Shown: positions 7,899-15,066 of the stretch, in pieces | Numbering within the stretch: the first letter of the stretch is position 1 | Layout: each line of letters begins with the position of its first letter | Source: PXAH01 sp964605645 | Lineage (GTDB): Bacteria > Omnitrophota > Gorgyraeia > Duberdicusellales > 4484-171 | DNA: 64,000 bases | Assembly: GCA_964605645.1 (NCBI GenBank) | Contig: CAZSDJ010000002.1 | Location: forward strand, 19,800-83,799 | Direction: 5' to 3' | Position numbers and translations under genes: made by a program | Notes under the pieces: generated by a model | Seen by the model: the letters and a program-made list of their open reading frames with translations, nothing else | The model's database searches: none | What the model was told of the DNA's origin: nothing

Positions 7899-9716
7899 AT
7901 GAAAGAATGCCTAAAGGAATATCGTAAATTATTAAGCTTTGCTAAAGGCCAAAAACTCTGGCTTTTTTTAGCAATTGTTTGTATGGGAGTTACTACTCTT
8001 TTTGAAGGGGTAAGCCTGGGTTTGATTATCCCTGTTTCGGACAGAGTCTTAACGAATAAAGAGATAGTTATCCCGGGCCAACTCCCTGATTTTTTAAGTA
8101 ATTTGATCGATAAATTAAATGCGATTGAACCAATTTCTTTTTTAAAAATTATTGTTATTTTTATACCTTTTCTTTTCTTGCTTAAAGGTATTTTTGTTTT
8201 TCTCCAAAATTATTTTATGAATATAGTCGGCCAAAAAGTAATTTATGAAGTGAGAAACCGCCTTTTTGATAAATTCCATCAGCTTTCTATGAATTTTTAT
8301 TCACGCACCAGGATGGGGGAACTTATGTCCCGAATTACAAATGATGTGGGGGCAATTACCCAAGCTATTTCTTATGCCTTAAAAGACCTTTTATTTGAAT
8401 CAATGAAAGTTATTATTTTTGCGATTTTGGCTTTTTATATCGGTTTTAAAATTTCCTGGAAACTTCCCTTGGTGGCGTTTGTTCTTTTTCCTTTAATTAT
8501 GCTTCCTGTCATCAAATTAGGAAAAAGAATTAAAAAATTTACAAGAACTATGCAGGAGAAAATGGCTGATTTAAATTCTTTAATGGCCGATACAATTGGC
8601 GGAATGTATATTGTAAAAGCTTTTTCCCGCCAAAATCATGAAATGAAACGGTTTAGAGACATAAATTACAGTTATTATAAATTTAATATAAAAGCAATTA
8701 AAAGATTAATCATGATTTCTCCCTTAACAGAATTTATCGCTACAATCGGAGTTGGTTTTGTGTTGTGGGTGGTAGGGAGTGAAGTTATTGCCGGGAGAGT
8801 TTCTTTCGGTATTTTTGGTGCATTTATGGCTTATTTAATGTCAATGATTAGCCCTCTGAAGAAATTATCAAATGTGCATGCCATTAATCAGAAAGCATTA
8901 GCCGCATCATCCAGAATTTATCAAATCTTAGAGGAAACTCCGCAAATAGAAGAAAAAGATGATGCAGAAAACATTGACAATATGAATAATTGCATTGAAT
9001 TTAAAGATGTTTATTTTAGATATGGCTCCGACGATGAATTAGTATTAAAGGATATCAACTTAACAGTGAAAAAGGGGGAAGCCGTTGCTTTAGTGGGCCC
9101 GTCAGGAGCCGGTAAAACTACTCTGGTTAATTTGTTGCCGCGTTTTTATGATCCGGAAAAGGGGATGGTTCAAATTGACCAAAAGGATATAAAAAATCTA
9201 AAAATTGAACCTTTGCGAAATTTAGTTTCAATAGTTTCCCAACAAACAGTACTTTTTCATTCTACTGTGGGCGAAAATATTGCTTACGGGAAAGAAGGCG
9301 CGAGCCGAAGAGAGGTAGAGGAGGCTGCAAAAAAAGCACATGCTTATCAATTTATTCAACAATTTCCGAAAAAGTTTGATACTGTTGTCGGCGATCGGGG
9401 CGTAAAGCTCTCCGGAGGCCAAAAACAAAGAATATCTATTGCCAGAGCAATCTTAAAAGATGCACCAATTTTAATTTTAGATGAGGCCACTAGCCAGTTA
9501 GACTCAGTTTCAGAGAAATTTATTAAAGAAGCTTTATCGTTATTGATGAAAGATAAAACTACCTTTGTGATTGCTCATCGGCTTTCTACAGTAGAAAATG
9601 CTGATTTAATTGTGGTTTTAGATAAAGGCAGAATCCAGGAAACCGGGACTCACGCCTCGCTTATTGCCGGTGATACTGCTTATAAAAGGCTGTATGAACT
9701 GCAATTTAACATATAG
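7899..9716 (+). CDS. msbA: Lipid A export ABC transporter permease/ATPase (MsbA-type)
   Basis: Half-transporter of 605 residues: an N-terminal six-helix exporter domain (roughly residues 15-320) and a C-terminal ATPase. Walker A GPSGAGKTT is near residue 399, the signature LSGGQKQR near 504 and Walker B ILILDEAT near 524, with a downstream switch His (VIAHRLST). MsbA flips lipid A-core across the inner membrane as a homodimer; other type I exporters share the fold. The assignment to MsbA rests on length and on the neighbouring lpxB unit. It is divergent from gnnA-like/lpxB and has its own promoter. No terminator is obvious before rpsB. Confidence 0.85.
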   Translation: MKECLKEYRKLLSFAKGQKLWLFLAIVCMGVTTLFEGVSLGLIIPVSDRVLTNKEIVIPGQLPDFLSNLIDKLNAIEPISFLKIIVIFIPFLFLLKGIFVFLQNYFMNIVGQKVIYEVRNRLFDKFHQLSMNFYSRTRMGELMSRITNDVGAITQAISYALKDLLFESMKVIIFAILAFYIGFKISWKLPLVAFVLFPLIMLPVIKLGKRIKKFTRTMQEKMADLNSLMADTIGGMYIVKAFSRQNHEMKRFRDINYSYYKFNIKAIKRLIMISPLTEFIATIGVGFVLWVVGSEVIAGRVSFGIFGAFMAYLMSMISPLKKLSNVHAINQKALAASSRIYQILEETPQIEEKDDAENIDNMNNCIEFKDVYFRYGSDDELVLKDINLTVKKGEAVALVGPSGAGKTTLVNLLPRFYDPEKGMVQIDQKDIKNLKIEPLRNLVSIVSQQTVLFHSTVGENIAYGKEGASRREVEEAAKKAHAYQFIQQFPKKFDTVVGDRGVKLSGGQKQRISIARAILKDAPILILDEATSQLDSVSEKFIKEALSLLMKDKTTFVIAHRLSTVENADLIVVLDKGRIQETGTHASLIAGDTAYKRLYELQFNI

Positions 9717-9726
9717 TAATAAATAA

Positions 9727-9754
9727 TTGAAAATATTGTTGAATATGATATACT
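9727..9754 (+). promoter_or_regulatory. Possible promoter TTGAAA-16-TATACT
   Basis: TTGAAA (9727-9732) and TATACT (9749-9754) are 16 nt apart, just after msbA. It could serve rpsB together with the two stronger candidates downstream. Confidence 0.35.
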
Positions 9755-9771
9755 TTTCAAATGAATCTTAC

Positions 9772-9813
9772 TCCTTGACAATCAAACTGCCTAGATAGTA
9801 TATTTGTCAAGGA
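9772..9813 (+). promoter_or_regulatory. Promoter within a TCCTTGACAA / TTGTCAAGGA dyad upstream of rpsB
   Basis: TTGACA (9775-9780), an 18-nt spacer and TATATT (9799-9804) make a good promoter. The same stretch is bounded by perfect 10-base inverted arms (9772-9781 and 9804-9813), so the dyad brackets both promoter boxes. This is either an operator arrangement or a repeat that carries a promoter. Confidence 0.55.
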
Positions 9814-9831
9814 TTTAGATGAATTTGACCC

Positions 9832-9862
9832 TTGACATTTCTTGATGAACAAAGTTTATTAT
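9832..9862 (+). promoter_or_regulatory. Promoter upstream of rpsB
   Basis: TTGACA at 9832-9837 preceded by CC (again CCTTGACA). TTTATT follows at 17 nt and TATTAT (9857-9862) at 19 nt. An AAGGAGG ribosome site lies just before the rpsB ATG at 9909. Confidence 0.5.
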
Positions 9863-9908
9863 ACATACATTTTACAATGCGAAAACGATATAAGGAGGAA
9901 AAAATACA

Positions 9909-10904
9909 ATGGGATTGACAGATACTATTAAAAAAATGTTGGAAGGAGGGGTTCATTTTGGGCATCTGAAGCGCAATTGGAACCCTAAAATGAAGAAATT
10001 TATTTTTGGTAGAAAGAAGAATATTTATATTATTGACTTAGAAAAAACTACTAAAAAGTTAGATCAAGCAAAAGAATTTGTTAAAGAAATAGCCAAATCA
10101 GGCGGGAATATTCTTTTTGTGGGGACCAAAAGGCAGATTAGGCCGGTGATTAAAGAGTTGGCAAATTCGTGTGACATGCCTTATGTGGACCAAAAATGGG
10201 TAGGAGGCTTGCTTACCAATTTTTCTACTATCAAAAAACGCTTGCAAAGATATCAAGAACTTCTCAAAATGCGGGAAAATGGAGAATTCGACGACATCCC
10301 CAGTAAAGAAGTGGTGCGCCTGAATCGCCAAATTAGCCGGATGGATAAAAATTATAGTGGGCTGACCTCACTTACAACTTTACCGGATTGCGTGTTTGTG
10401 GTAGATCCAAAAAGAGAAAAATCTTCTGTAAGAGAAACAGCTAAATTATCAATTCCTTTGGTGGCTCTAATTGATACCGATGCTAACCCTGAAGAAGTAG
10501 ATTACCCTATCCCCGGTAATGATGATGCAATTAGATCAGTAAAATTTATTGTCAGTTCTTTAGTTGAGGCGATAGAGGCCGGAAGAGAAAGTTACCACAA
10601 AATAGAAAAAGAAAAAGAATCTAAAGAAAATAAAGAATTAAATGGCCAAGAAGAAAAATCGGAAGATGGAACCGAACAAGATAAAGAGCAGCAAGGAGAG
10701 AAAAAAGAGAAGGGAGAGAAATCCGAAATAGGAAATGCGAAATCCGAAAAGGAGAAAGGAGAAGAACAAAAAGAGAAATCCGAAATACGAAATACGAAAT
10801 CCGAAAAGGAGAAAGGAGAAGAACAAAAAGAGAAATCCGAAATAGGAAATGCGAAATCCGAAAAGGAGAAAGGAGAAACAAACAAAGAGGAGGAAGAGGA
10901 GTAG
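9909..10904 (+). CDS. rpsB: 30S ribosomal protein S2 with a repetitive acidic/basic C-terminal tail
   Basis: Small-subunit protein S2. The conserved core covers about residues 1-225 (GVHFGHLKRNWNPKM, FVGTKRQIRP, DQKWVGGLLTNF, DTDANPEEVDYPIPGNDDA). S2 usually ends soon after the core; here about 100 more residues follow, rich in Glu and Lys. They contain three near-identical 19-residue blocks built on EKSEIGNAKSEKEKGE. These blocks are encoded by a 57-bp tandem repeat whose core is a 35-bp array of five heptamers (see repeat entry at 10718). The tail is probably disordered and of recent repeat origin. Strong AAGGAGG site before the ATG. The stop codon directly abuts the tsf ATG. Confidence 0.95.
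   Translation: MGLTDTIKKMLEGGVHFGHLKRNWNPKMKKFIFGRKKNIYIIDLEKTTKKLDQAKEFVKEIAKSGGNILFVGTKRQIRPVIKELANSCDMPYVDQKWVGGLLTNFSTIKKRLQRYQELLKMRENGEFDDIPSKEVVRLNRQISRMDKNYSGLTSLTTLPDCVFVVDPKREKSSVRETAKLSIPLVALIDTDANPEEVDYPIPGNDDAIRSVKFIVSSLVEAIEAGRESYHKIEKEKESKENKELNGQEEKSEDGTEQDKEQQGEKKEKGEKSEIGNAKSEKEKGEEQKEKSEIRNTKSEKEKGEEQKEKSEIGNAKSEKEKGETNKEEEEE
10718..10866 (+). repeat. Three 35-bp heptamer arrays (GAAATCC-type) in the rpsB tail
   Basis: Each array is five 7-mers of the form GAAATCC, GAAATAg/c, GAAATgc/ac, GAAATCC, GAAAAGG. Copies lie at 10718-10752, 10775-10809 and 10832-10866. They are spaced exactly 57 bp, so the reading frame is kept. The 22-bp linkers are also alike. Confidence 0.9.
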
Positions 10905-11435
10905 ATGAGTTTAGAGGACATAAAAAAATTGCGAGAACAAACTTCATTGGGGATAAAAGATTGTAAACAGGCACTTAAAGAGGCAGAAGGTGATTTCGGA
11001 AAAGCCCTAAAAGTGTTGAGGGCAAAAGGAGCGGATGTTTTAAAAAAGAAAGGTTCCCGTACAGCTTCCCAAGGTGTAATTGAATCTTATGTGCACTTTG
11101 GCGGTAATATCGGGGTTTTAGTTGAGGTTAATTGTGAAACGGATTTTGTGGCCAGAACCGACTTATTTAAAAAATTTGCAAAAGATATAGCAATGCACAT
11201 TGCAGCTATCGCACCTGAACATATAAGTGAAGACCAAGTACCGGAAGATATTTTAGAACAAGTAAAAAATAAGGATGATTATATTAAAAAAAATTGCTTG
11301 TTAAATCAATCTTTTGTGAAAGACCCTTCGTTAACGGTGGCTGATTATTTAAAGAAGGTAGTATCTCAAACCGGTGAAAATATGAGGATAAAGAGATTTG
11401 CCCGCTTTGTAGTTGGGGAGGAAGATGAAGCCTAA
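10905..11435 (+). CDS. tsf: Elongation factor Ts (short form)
   Basis: Nucleotide exchange factor for EF-Tu. The N-terminal UBA-like domain is clear (IKKLREQTSLGIKDCKQAL) and the core motif VEVNCETDFVAR contains the TDFVA residues that act on EF-Tu. At 176 residues it is much shorter than the roughly 280-residue enterobacterial protein. It has one core subdomain, like the short EF-Ts of Thermus and some other lineages. ATG immediately after the rpsB stop; overlaps pyrH by 11 bp. rpsB-tsf-pyrH-frr is a classic bacterial order. Confidence 0.94.
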   Translation: MSLEDIKKLREQTSLGIKDCKQALKEAEGDFGKALKVLRAKGADVLKKKGSRTASQGVIESYVHFGGNIGVLVEVNCETDFVARTDLFKKFAKDIAMHIAAIAPEHISEDQVPEDILEQVKNKDDYIKKNCLLNQSFVKDPSLTVADYLKKVVSQTGENMRIKRFARFVVGEEDEA

Positions 11436-12138
11436 ATACAAGCGAATTTTGCTTAAATTGAGCGGCGAAGCATTTTTAGGAAAATTCTCGCACGGCATAG
11501 ACACTGTAATTTGTGCTAATCTTGCTAAACAGATTAAAGAAATAGAAAAGATTGGTACAGAGATAGCGTTAGTAGTTGGCGGAGGCAATATCTTTCGCGG
11601 AGTTTCTAAGTCAAAAGAATTCAAGATGGAAAGAACGGTAGCTGATTATATGGGGATGATCGCTACAGTTATAAATGGCTTAGCTCTGCAGAATGCCCTC
11701 AAAAATGAAAAAATTGATTCAAGAGTGATGACTGCGATCTCGATGCATAAGGTAGCAGAACCATATATACGGAGGCGGGCGATAAGACATTTGGAGAAAA
11801 AAAGAGTTGTTATTTTTGTAGCCGGAACGGGAAATCCTTATTTTACAACTGATACTGCAGCAGCTTTAAGAAGTGTTGAAATCGGCGGAGATGCATTGTT
11901 TAAGGCGACCAAAGTAGATGGAGTTTATAGCGAGGATCCTTTGAAAAATAAAAAAGCAAAACTGTATACTAGTTTAAAATATAGGGATGTAATCAATAAA
12001 GAACTAAAAATCATGGATTCTACAGCAATTACTTTATGTATGGAAAATAAATTACCGATTACTGTTTTCAATTTTACAAAAGCCGGTAATTTAAAAAAAG
12101 CTGTTTCCGGACAAAAAATTGGGACAGTTATCAGTTAA
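11425..12138 (+). CDS. pyrH: UMP kinase (uridylate kinase)
   Basis: Amino-acid-kinase family enzyme making UDP from UMP. KRILLKLSGEAF at the N-terminus, VVGGGNIFRG and GTGNPYFTTDTAA are PyrH signatures. Start set at ATG 11425 because GGGGAGG lies 4-10 nt upstream and the family begins with this KxxLKLSGE strand; a TTG 12 bases earlier is possible but falls on the ribosome site itself. About 237 residues, normal. Overlaps tsf by 11 bp. Confidence 0.95.
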   Translation: MKPKYKRILLKLSGEAFLGKFSHGIDTVICANLAKQIKEIEKIGTEIALVVGGGNIFRGVSKSKEFKMERTVADYMGMIATVINGLALQNALKNEKIDSRVMTAISMHKVAEPYIRRRAIRHLEKKRVVIFVAGTGNPYFTTDTAAALRSVEIGGDALFKATKVDGVYSEDPLKNKKAKLYTSLKYRDVINKELKIMDSTAITLCMENKLPITVFNFTKAGNLKKAVSGQKIGTVIS

Positions 12139-12149
12139 GGGGAGGAAGT

Positions 12150-12710
12150 ATGGGGACTAAAGAAGTAATAAAGAAAATTGAAAATAATATGGAAAAAACG
12201 ATAGAAGCTATTAAACGCGAATTTTCCGAATTACGTTCAGGCCGGGCTAACCCTAAAATGGTAGAAGGGGTGAGGGTTAATTATTACGGCACACCTACCT
12301 TGCTTAAGGAATTAGCTACAATTGGTGTTCCGGAAGCCAGAATGCTGGTAATTAGTCCTTACGACCCGTCTTCAGTAGCTGAAATTGAAAAAGCGATTCT
12401 CCAAGCAGATCTGGGGATTGCACCGATAAATGACGGTAAAATTATTCGTTTAGTGGTCCCGCCTTTATCCGAAGAAAGAAGAGACGAGCTGATAAAAATG
12501 GTCAAAAAAATTACTGAAGAAGGAAAAGTTTCTTTAAGAACAATACGCAGAGGCGGTAGAGAAGACATTAAAGATTTAGAAAAAGATAAAGAAATTTCAG
12601 AAGATGAAAAATATAACACAGAAGAAGAACTTCAAAAATTAACTGACCGATATATAAAAACATTAGATAATCTTCTCGAAGAGAAAGAAAAAGAATTAAA
12701 AGAATTTTAA
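12150..12710 (+). CDS. frr: Ribosome recycling factor
   Basis: Splits post-termination ribosomes together with EF-G. The 186-residue length and the sequence (LRSGRANPKMVEGVRVNYYGTP in two parts, ISPYDPSSV, LGIAPINDGKIIRL) match RRF throughout. A GGGGAGGA site precedes the ATG. Last protein gene of the rpsB operon; three tRNA genes follow at once. Confidence 0.96.
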   Translation: MGTKEVIKKIENNMEKTIEAIKREFSELRSGRANPKMVEGVRVNYYGTPTLLKELATIGVPEARMLVISPYDPSSVAEIEKAILQADLGIAPINDGKIIRLVVPPLSEERRDELIKMVKKITEEGKVSLRTIRRGGREDIKDLEKDKEISEDEKYNTEEELQKLTDRYIKTLDNLLEEKEKELKEF

Positions 12711-12716
12711 AATTTA

Positions 12717-12789
12717 GAGCCGCTAGCTCAGTTGGTAGAGCACCGCCCTTTTAAGGCGGCTGTCCCGAGTTCGAGCCTCGGGCGGCTCA
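12717..12789 (+). tRNA. tRNA-Lys (anticodon TTT)
   Basis: 73 nt. Acceptor GAGCCGC pairs with GCGGCTC, discriminator A. D arm GCTC/GAGC; anticodon stem CCGCC/GGCGG with loop CTTTTAA (TTT at 12750-12752). T arm CCGAG-TTCGAGC-CTCGG. The 3' CCA is not encoded. Confidence 0.95.
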
Positions 12790-12792
12790 CTT

Positions 12793-12877
12793 GCCGCGGT
12801 GGCGGAATTGGCAGACGCGCTGGACTTAGAATCCAGTCTCGTGAGAGGTGGGAGTTCGACTCTCCCCCGCGGCACCA
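12793..12877 (+). tRNA. tRNA-Leu (anticodon TAG), CCA encoded
   Basis: Class II tRNA of 85 nt with a long variable arm. Acceptor GCCGCGG/CCGCGGC, anticodon stem CTGGA/TCCAG with loop CTTAGAA giving TAG. Unlike its neighbours it has an encoded CCA (12875-12877). Confidence 0.95.
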
Positions 12878-12878
12878 A

Positions 12879-12913
12879 TTAGCCAATGGCTAATGGCTAA
12901 TAGCTATAAGCTA
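12879..12913 (+). repeat. Five-unit heptamer array (ATGGCTA-type) between tRNA genes
   Basis: 35 bp: TTAGCCA, ATGGCTA, ATGGCTA, ATAGCTA, TAAGCTA. The same unit family recurs around 63866-63955 beside the other tRNA genes. Confidence 0.85.
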
Positions 12914-12917
12914 AATT

Positions 12918-12990
12918 GCGGGTGTAGCTCAGCCGGTAGAGCGTCACGTTGCCAACGTGAAGGTCGGGGGTTCGAGACCCCTCGCCCGCT
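12918..12990 (+). tRNA. tRNA-Gly (anticodon GCC)
   Basis: 73 nt. Acceptor GCGGGTG/CGCCCGC with one G-T pair; anticodon stem TCACG/CGTGA with loop TTGCCAA. T arm GGGGG-TTCGAGA-CCCCT region. Discriminator T, no encoded CCA. Confidence 0.93.
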
Positions 12991-13030
12991 TGTTTAATGT
13001 TCTTTATATAAGGCGAGTAGCAAGTAGTAA

Positions 13031-13050
13031 ATTAACCAATTAACCAATTA
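13031..13050 (+). repeat. Short tandem repeat before the EIIA gene
   Basis: Two and a half copies of an 8-mer (ATTAACCA/AATTAACC) lie directly upstream of the ATG at 13054. This is a degenerate relative in style of the heptamer arrays elsewhere. Confidence 0.5.
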
Positions 13051-13053
13051 ATT

Positions 13054-13524
13054 ATGGATATAGTTAATTATTTAGATGAAGAAAGTATTATTTTTGGTTG
13101 TAAACAAAGGGATAAAAAAAGTCTTATTTCTTTTTTGTTGGATAATTTAGTATTGTCTAATAAGTTAAATAAAAAAAATAAAAGAGACATTTTAGCTACT
13201 GTAATCCAAAGAGAAGAAATGGGTTCGACTGCTATTGGCGGCAGTATTGCCTTACCTCACGCTCGCATTAATTCAGTTAACAATATTTTACTTTCCTTAT
13301 ATATCACCAAAGAAGGTATTGATTTTGATGCTCTTGATGAAAAGCCGGTTAACATTGTAGTTTTACTTTTATCCAATAAAATGCAAGCCGGTAGCCATTT
13401 GAAAACTTTAGCATTTTTGGCGAGGATGCTCAGAGATAAATATTTTGTAGAAAGTTTGACAAAAGCAAAAGATAAAAAAGAAATTATCAAATTATTAATA
13501 AAACAACAGCAAGCTGTTAGTTGA
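13054..13524 (+). CDS. PTS EIIA domain protein (fructose/nitrogen type, PtsN-like)
   Basis: Single-domain EIIA of 156 residues. The phosphorylatable His is in IALPHARIN, preceded by EEMGSTAIGG, both standard for the fructose/mannitol EIIA and PtsN family. It accepts phosphate from HPr. No EIIB or EIIC transporter gene is in this cluster, and the neighbours are yvcK, HPr and enzyme I. A regulatory phosphorelay is therefore more likely than sugar uptake. Its stop lies 5 nt before the ATG chosen for yvcK. Confidence 0.9.
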   Translation: MDIVNYLDEESIIFGCKQRDKKSLISFLLDNLVLSNKLNKKNKRDILATVIQREEMGSTAIGGSIALPHARINSVNNILLSLYITKEGIDFDALDEKPVNIVVLLLSNKMQAGSHLKTLAFLARMLRDKYFVESLTKAKDKKEIIKLLIKQQQAVS

Positions 13525-13529
13525 TTGTT

Positions 13530-14795
13530 ATGAAAAAATTTATAAAAATTGTAAAATGGTTTTACCCCGGCCTTAGGGTTAAAAGATGGGTTAGCTTGCT
13601 GCTGGTAAGTTTATTTTTCCTTGTTTTTTCTGCGGTTCGTCTTTTTTTTGATACAGTTTTGTTGTTGAGGGTCTTTGACAGCCTTCTTTTAATTGCTTCT
13701 TTTCTAGGGGTGGTTGTAGGGCTTTCTTCTTTGATGCATAGTTTTTTTCAAGCCGTTTATCCTCAGGATCAACGGGGGATGATTGATTTAATATATGAAA
13801 AAAGATTTTTATCAAAAGGCCCGAAGATAGTGGCGATTGGAGGCGGGACCGGCCTTTCGACATTACTGGAAGGACTGAAAAAATATACCGCAAACATTAC
13901 CGCAATTGTAACTGTTGCCGATGAAGGTGGTTCTTCAGGCCGCTTGCGGGAAGAATTTGGGATATTGCCGCCGGGGGATATCAGAAATTGTCTTGTTTCG
14001 TTAGCTGAGACTCCTCAGTTGTTGCGTGATTTATTTCAGTATCGGTTTAAAGAAGGCGAAGGAATGAAAGGGCATAGTTTTGGCAATATTTTTATTACTG
14101 CCATGACCCAGGTAAGCGGAAGCTTTAAGGATGCAATCAAGGAATCCAGCATTATTTTAGCAATTCGCGGAAAGGTTTTGCCGTCTTCGCTCTCAAATTT
14201 AAGAATTAAAGCTGATTACTTAGATGGAACCACTATCCAGGGAGAAGATAAGATTCCGCAGAATAGAAGTAATATCAAAAGATTGCATTTAATGCCAAAA
14301 GATGCTAAAGCTAACCCGGAAGCAATAGCGGCAATTAAAAAAGCAGACATTATAGTTTTAGGCCCGGGAAGTTTATTTACCAGTGTAATTCCAAATTTAT
14401 TAATTAAGGATTTAGGTGATGCAATTTCGCGTCAGCAAGTTACAAAAGTATATATTTGCAACGTAATGACTCAGGAAGGTGAAACTGATAATTATACCGC
14501 AGCCGATCACCCAAAACAGATTATAGCTCATACTAATAAAAATATTGTTAATTCATGTATTGTAAATTCCGGTAGGTTGAATTCAAATTTATTATCTAAA
14601 TATGCAGAACAAAAATCATTTCCGGTTGTGTTTGACCGAGGCAGGTTAAAGAGCATGGGGATATCTGTTTATGAGTCTGACGTAATAGATCGAACTAATT
14701 ATCTCAGGCATAATCCTCAAAAAACAGCTCGTGAAATAATACGTATTTATAATAAAAGAAGGAAAAAATGGCTAGGGTTGAGAAACAGGTTTTAA
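13530..14795 (+). CDS. yvcK: YvcK/CofD-family protein (gluconeogenesis factor) with N-terminal membrane segments
   Basis: The C-terminal 330 residues are a YvcK/CofD-like nucleotide-binding fold: IVAIGGGTGLSTLLEGLK, VADEGGSSGRLR and LPPGDIRNCLVSL are family signatures. YvcK binds UDP-sugars and links carbon metabolism to cell-wall synthesis in Bacillus and mycobacteria. Here about 90 N-terminal residues precede the domain and carry two hydrophobic stretches (WVSLLLVSLFFLVFSAV and LLLIASFLGVVVGL), so the protein is probably membrane-anchored. ATG 13530 preferred over a TTG 9 nt upstream. Overlaps the HPr gene by 28 bp. Confidence 0.9.
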   Translation: MKKFIKIVKWFYPGLRVKRWVSLLLVSLFFLVFSAVRLFFDTVLLLRVFDSLLLIASFLGVVVGLSSLMHSFFQAVYPQDQRGMIDLIYEKRFLSKGPKIVAIGGGTGLSTLLEGLKKYTANITAIVTVADEGGSSGRLREEFGILPPGDIRNCLVSLAETPQLLRDLFQYRFKEGEGMKGHSFGNIFITAMTQVSGSFKDAIKESSIILAIRGKVLPSSLSNLRIKADYLDGTTIQGEDKIPQNRSNIKRLHLMPKDAKANPEAIAAIKKADIIVLGPGSLFTSVIPNLLIKDLGDAISRQQVTKVYICNVMTQEGETDNYTAADHPKQIIAHTNKNIVNSCIVNSGRLNSNLLSKYAEQKSFPVVFDRGRLKSMGISVYESDVIDRTNYLRHNPQKTAREIIRIYNKRRKKWLGLRNRF

Positions 14796-15031
14796 TAAAA
14801 AGAAAACACGGGCTGCATGCAAGGCCGGTTACTTTATTTGTACAAATTGCTAATAAATTTAATTCAGTGATAAAAATAAAACATAAAAAAGAAGTTGTTG
14901 ACGGAAAATCGATAATTGCTACCCTTAGCCTTGGCCTAAACAGAGGGGAAAAGATTAACATTATTACCGAAGGTGAAGATGCTAAAGAGGCTTTAAATGA
15001 ATTAGTAAATTTTATCAAAGAAGGAGATTGA
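14768..15031 (+). CDS. ptsH: Phosphocarrier protein HPr
   Basis: 87 residues, the usual length. The phosphorylated His is H17 in KHGLHARPV. The regulatory serine equivalent to Ser46 is S48 in DGKSIIATLSLG, which suggests control by HPr kinase/phosphorylase; no hprK is in the window. It passes phosphate from enzyme I to the EIIA encoded just upstream. The start lies inside the end of yvcK in another frame, implying coupling. A GGAAAAA stretch precedes the ATG rather than a strong ribosome site. Confidence 0.94.
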   Translation: MARVEKQVLIKRKHGLHARPVTLFVQIANKFNSVIKIKHKKEVVDGKSIIATLSLGLNRGEKINIITEGEDAKEALNELVNFIKEGD

Positions 15032-15066
15032 GTTGAATTTATATATAGAATATTCAGGGAGGTTTT

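Noticed and set aside
10592..10974. Long overlapping minus-strand ORFs opposite the rpsB tail
   Set aside because: They are created by the tandem repeat on the other strand; Ser/Phe-rich low-complexity translation, no ribosome site, and rpsB and tsf fully occupy the + strand.
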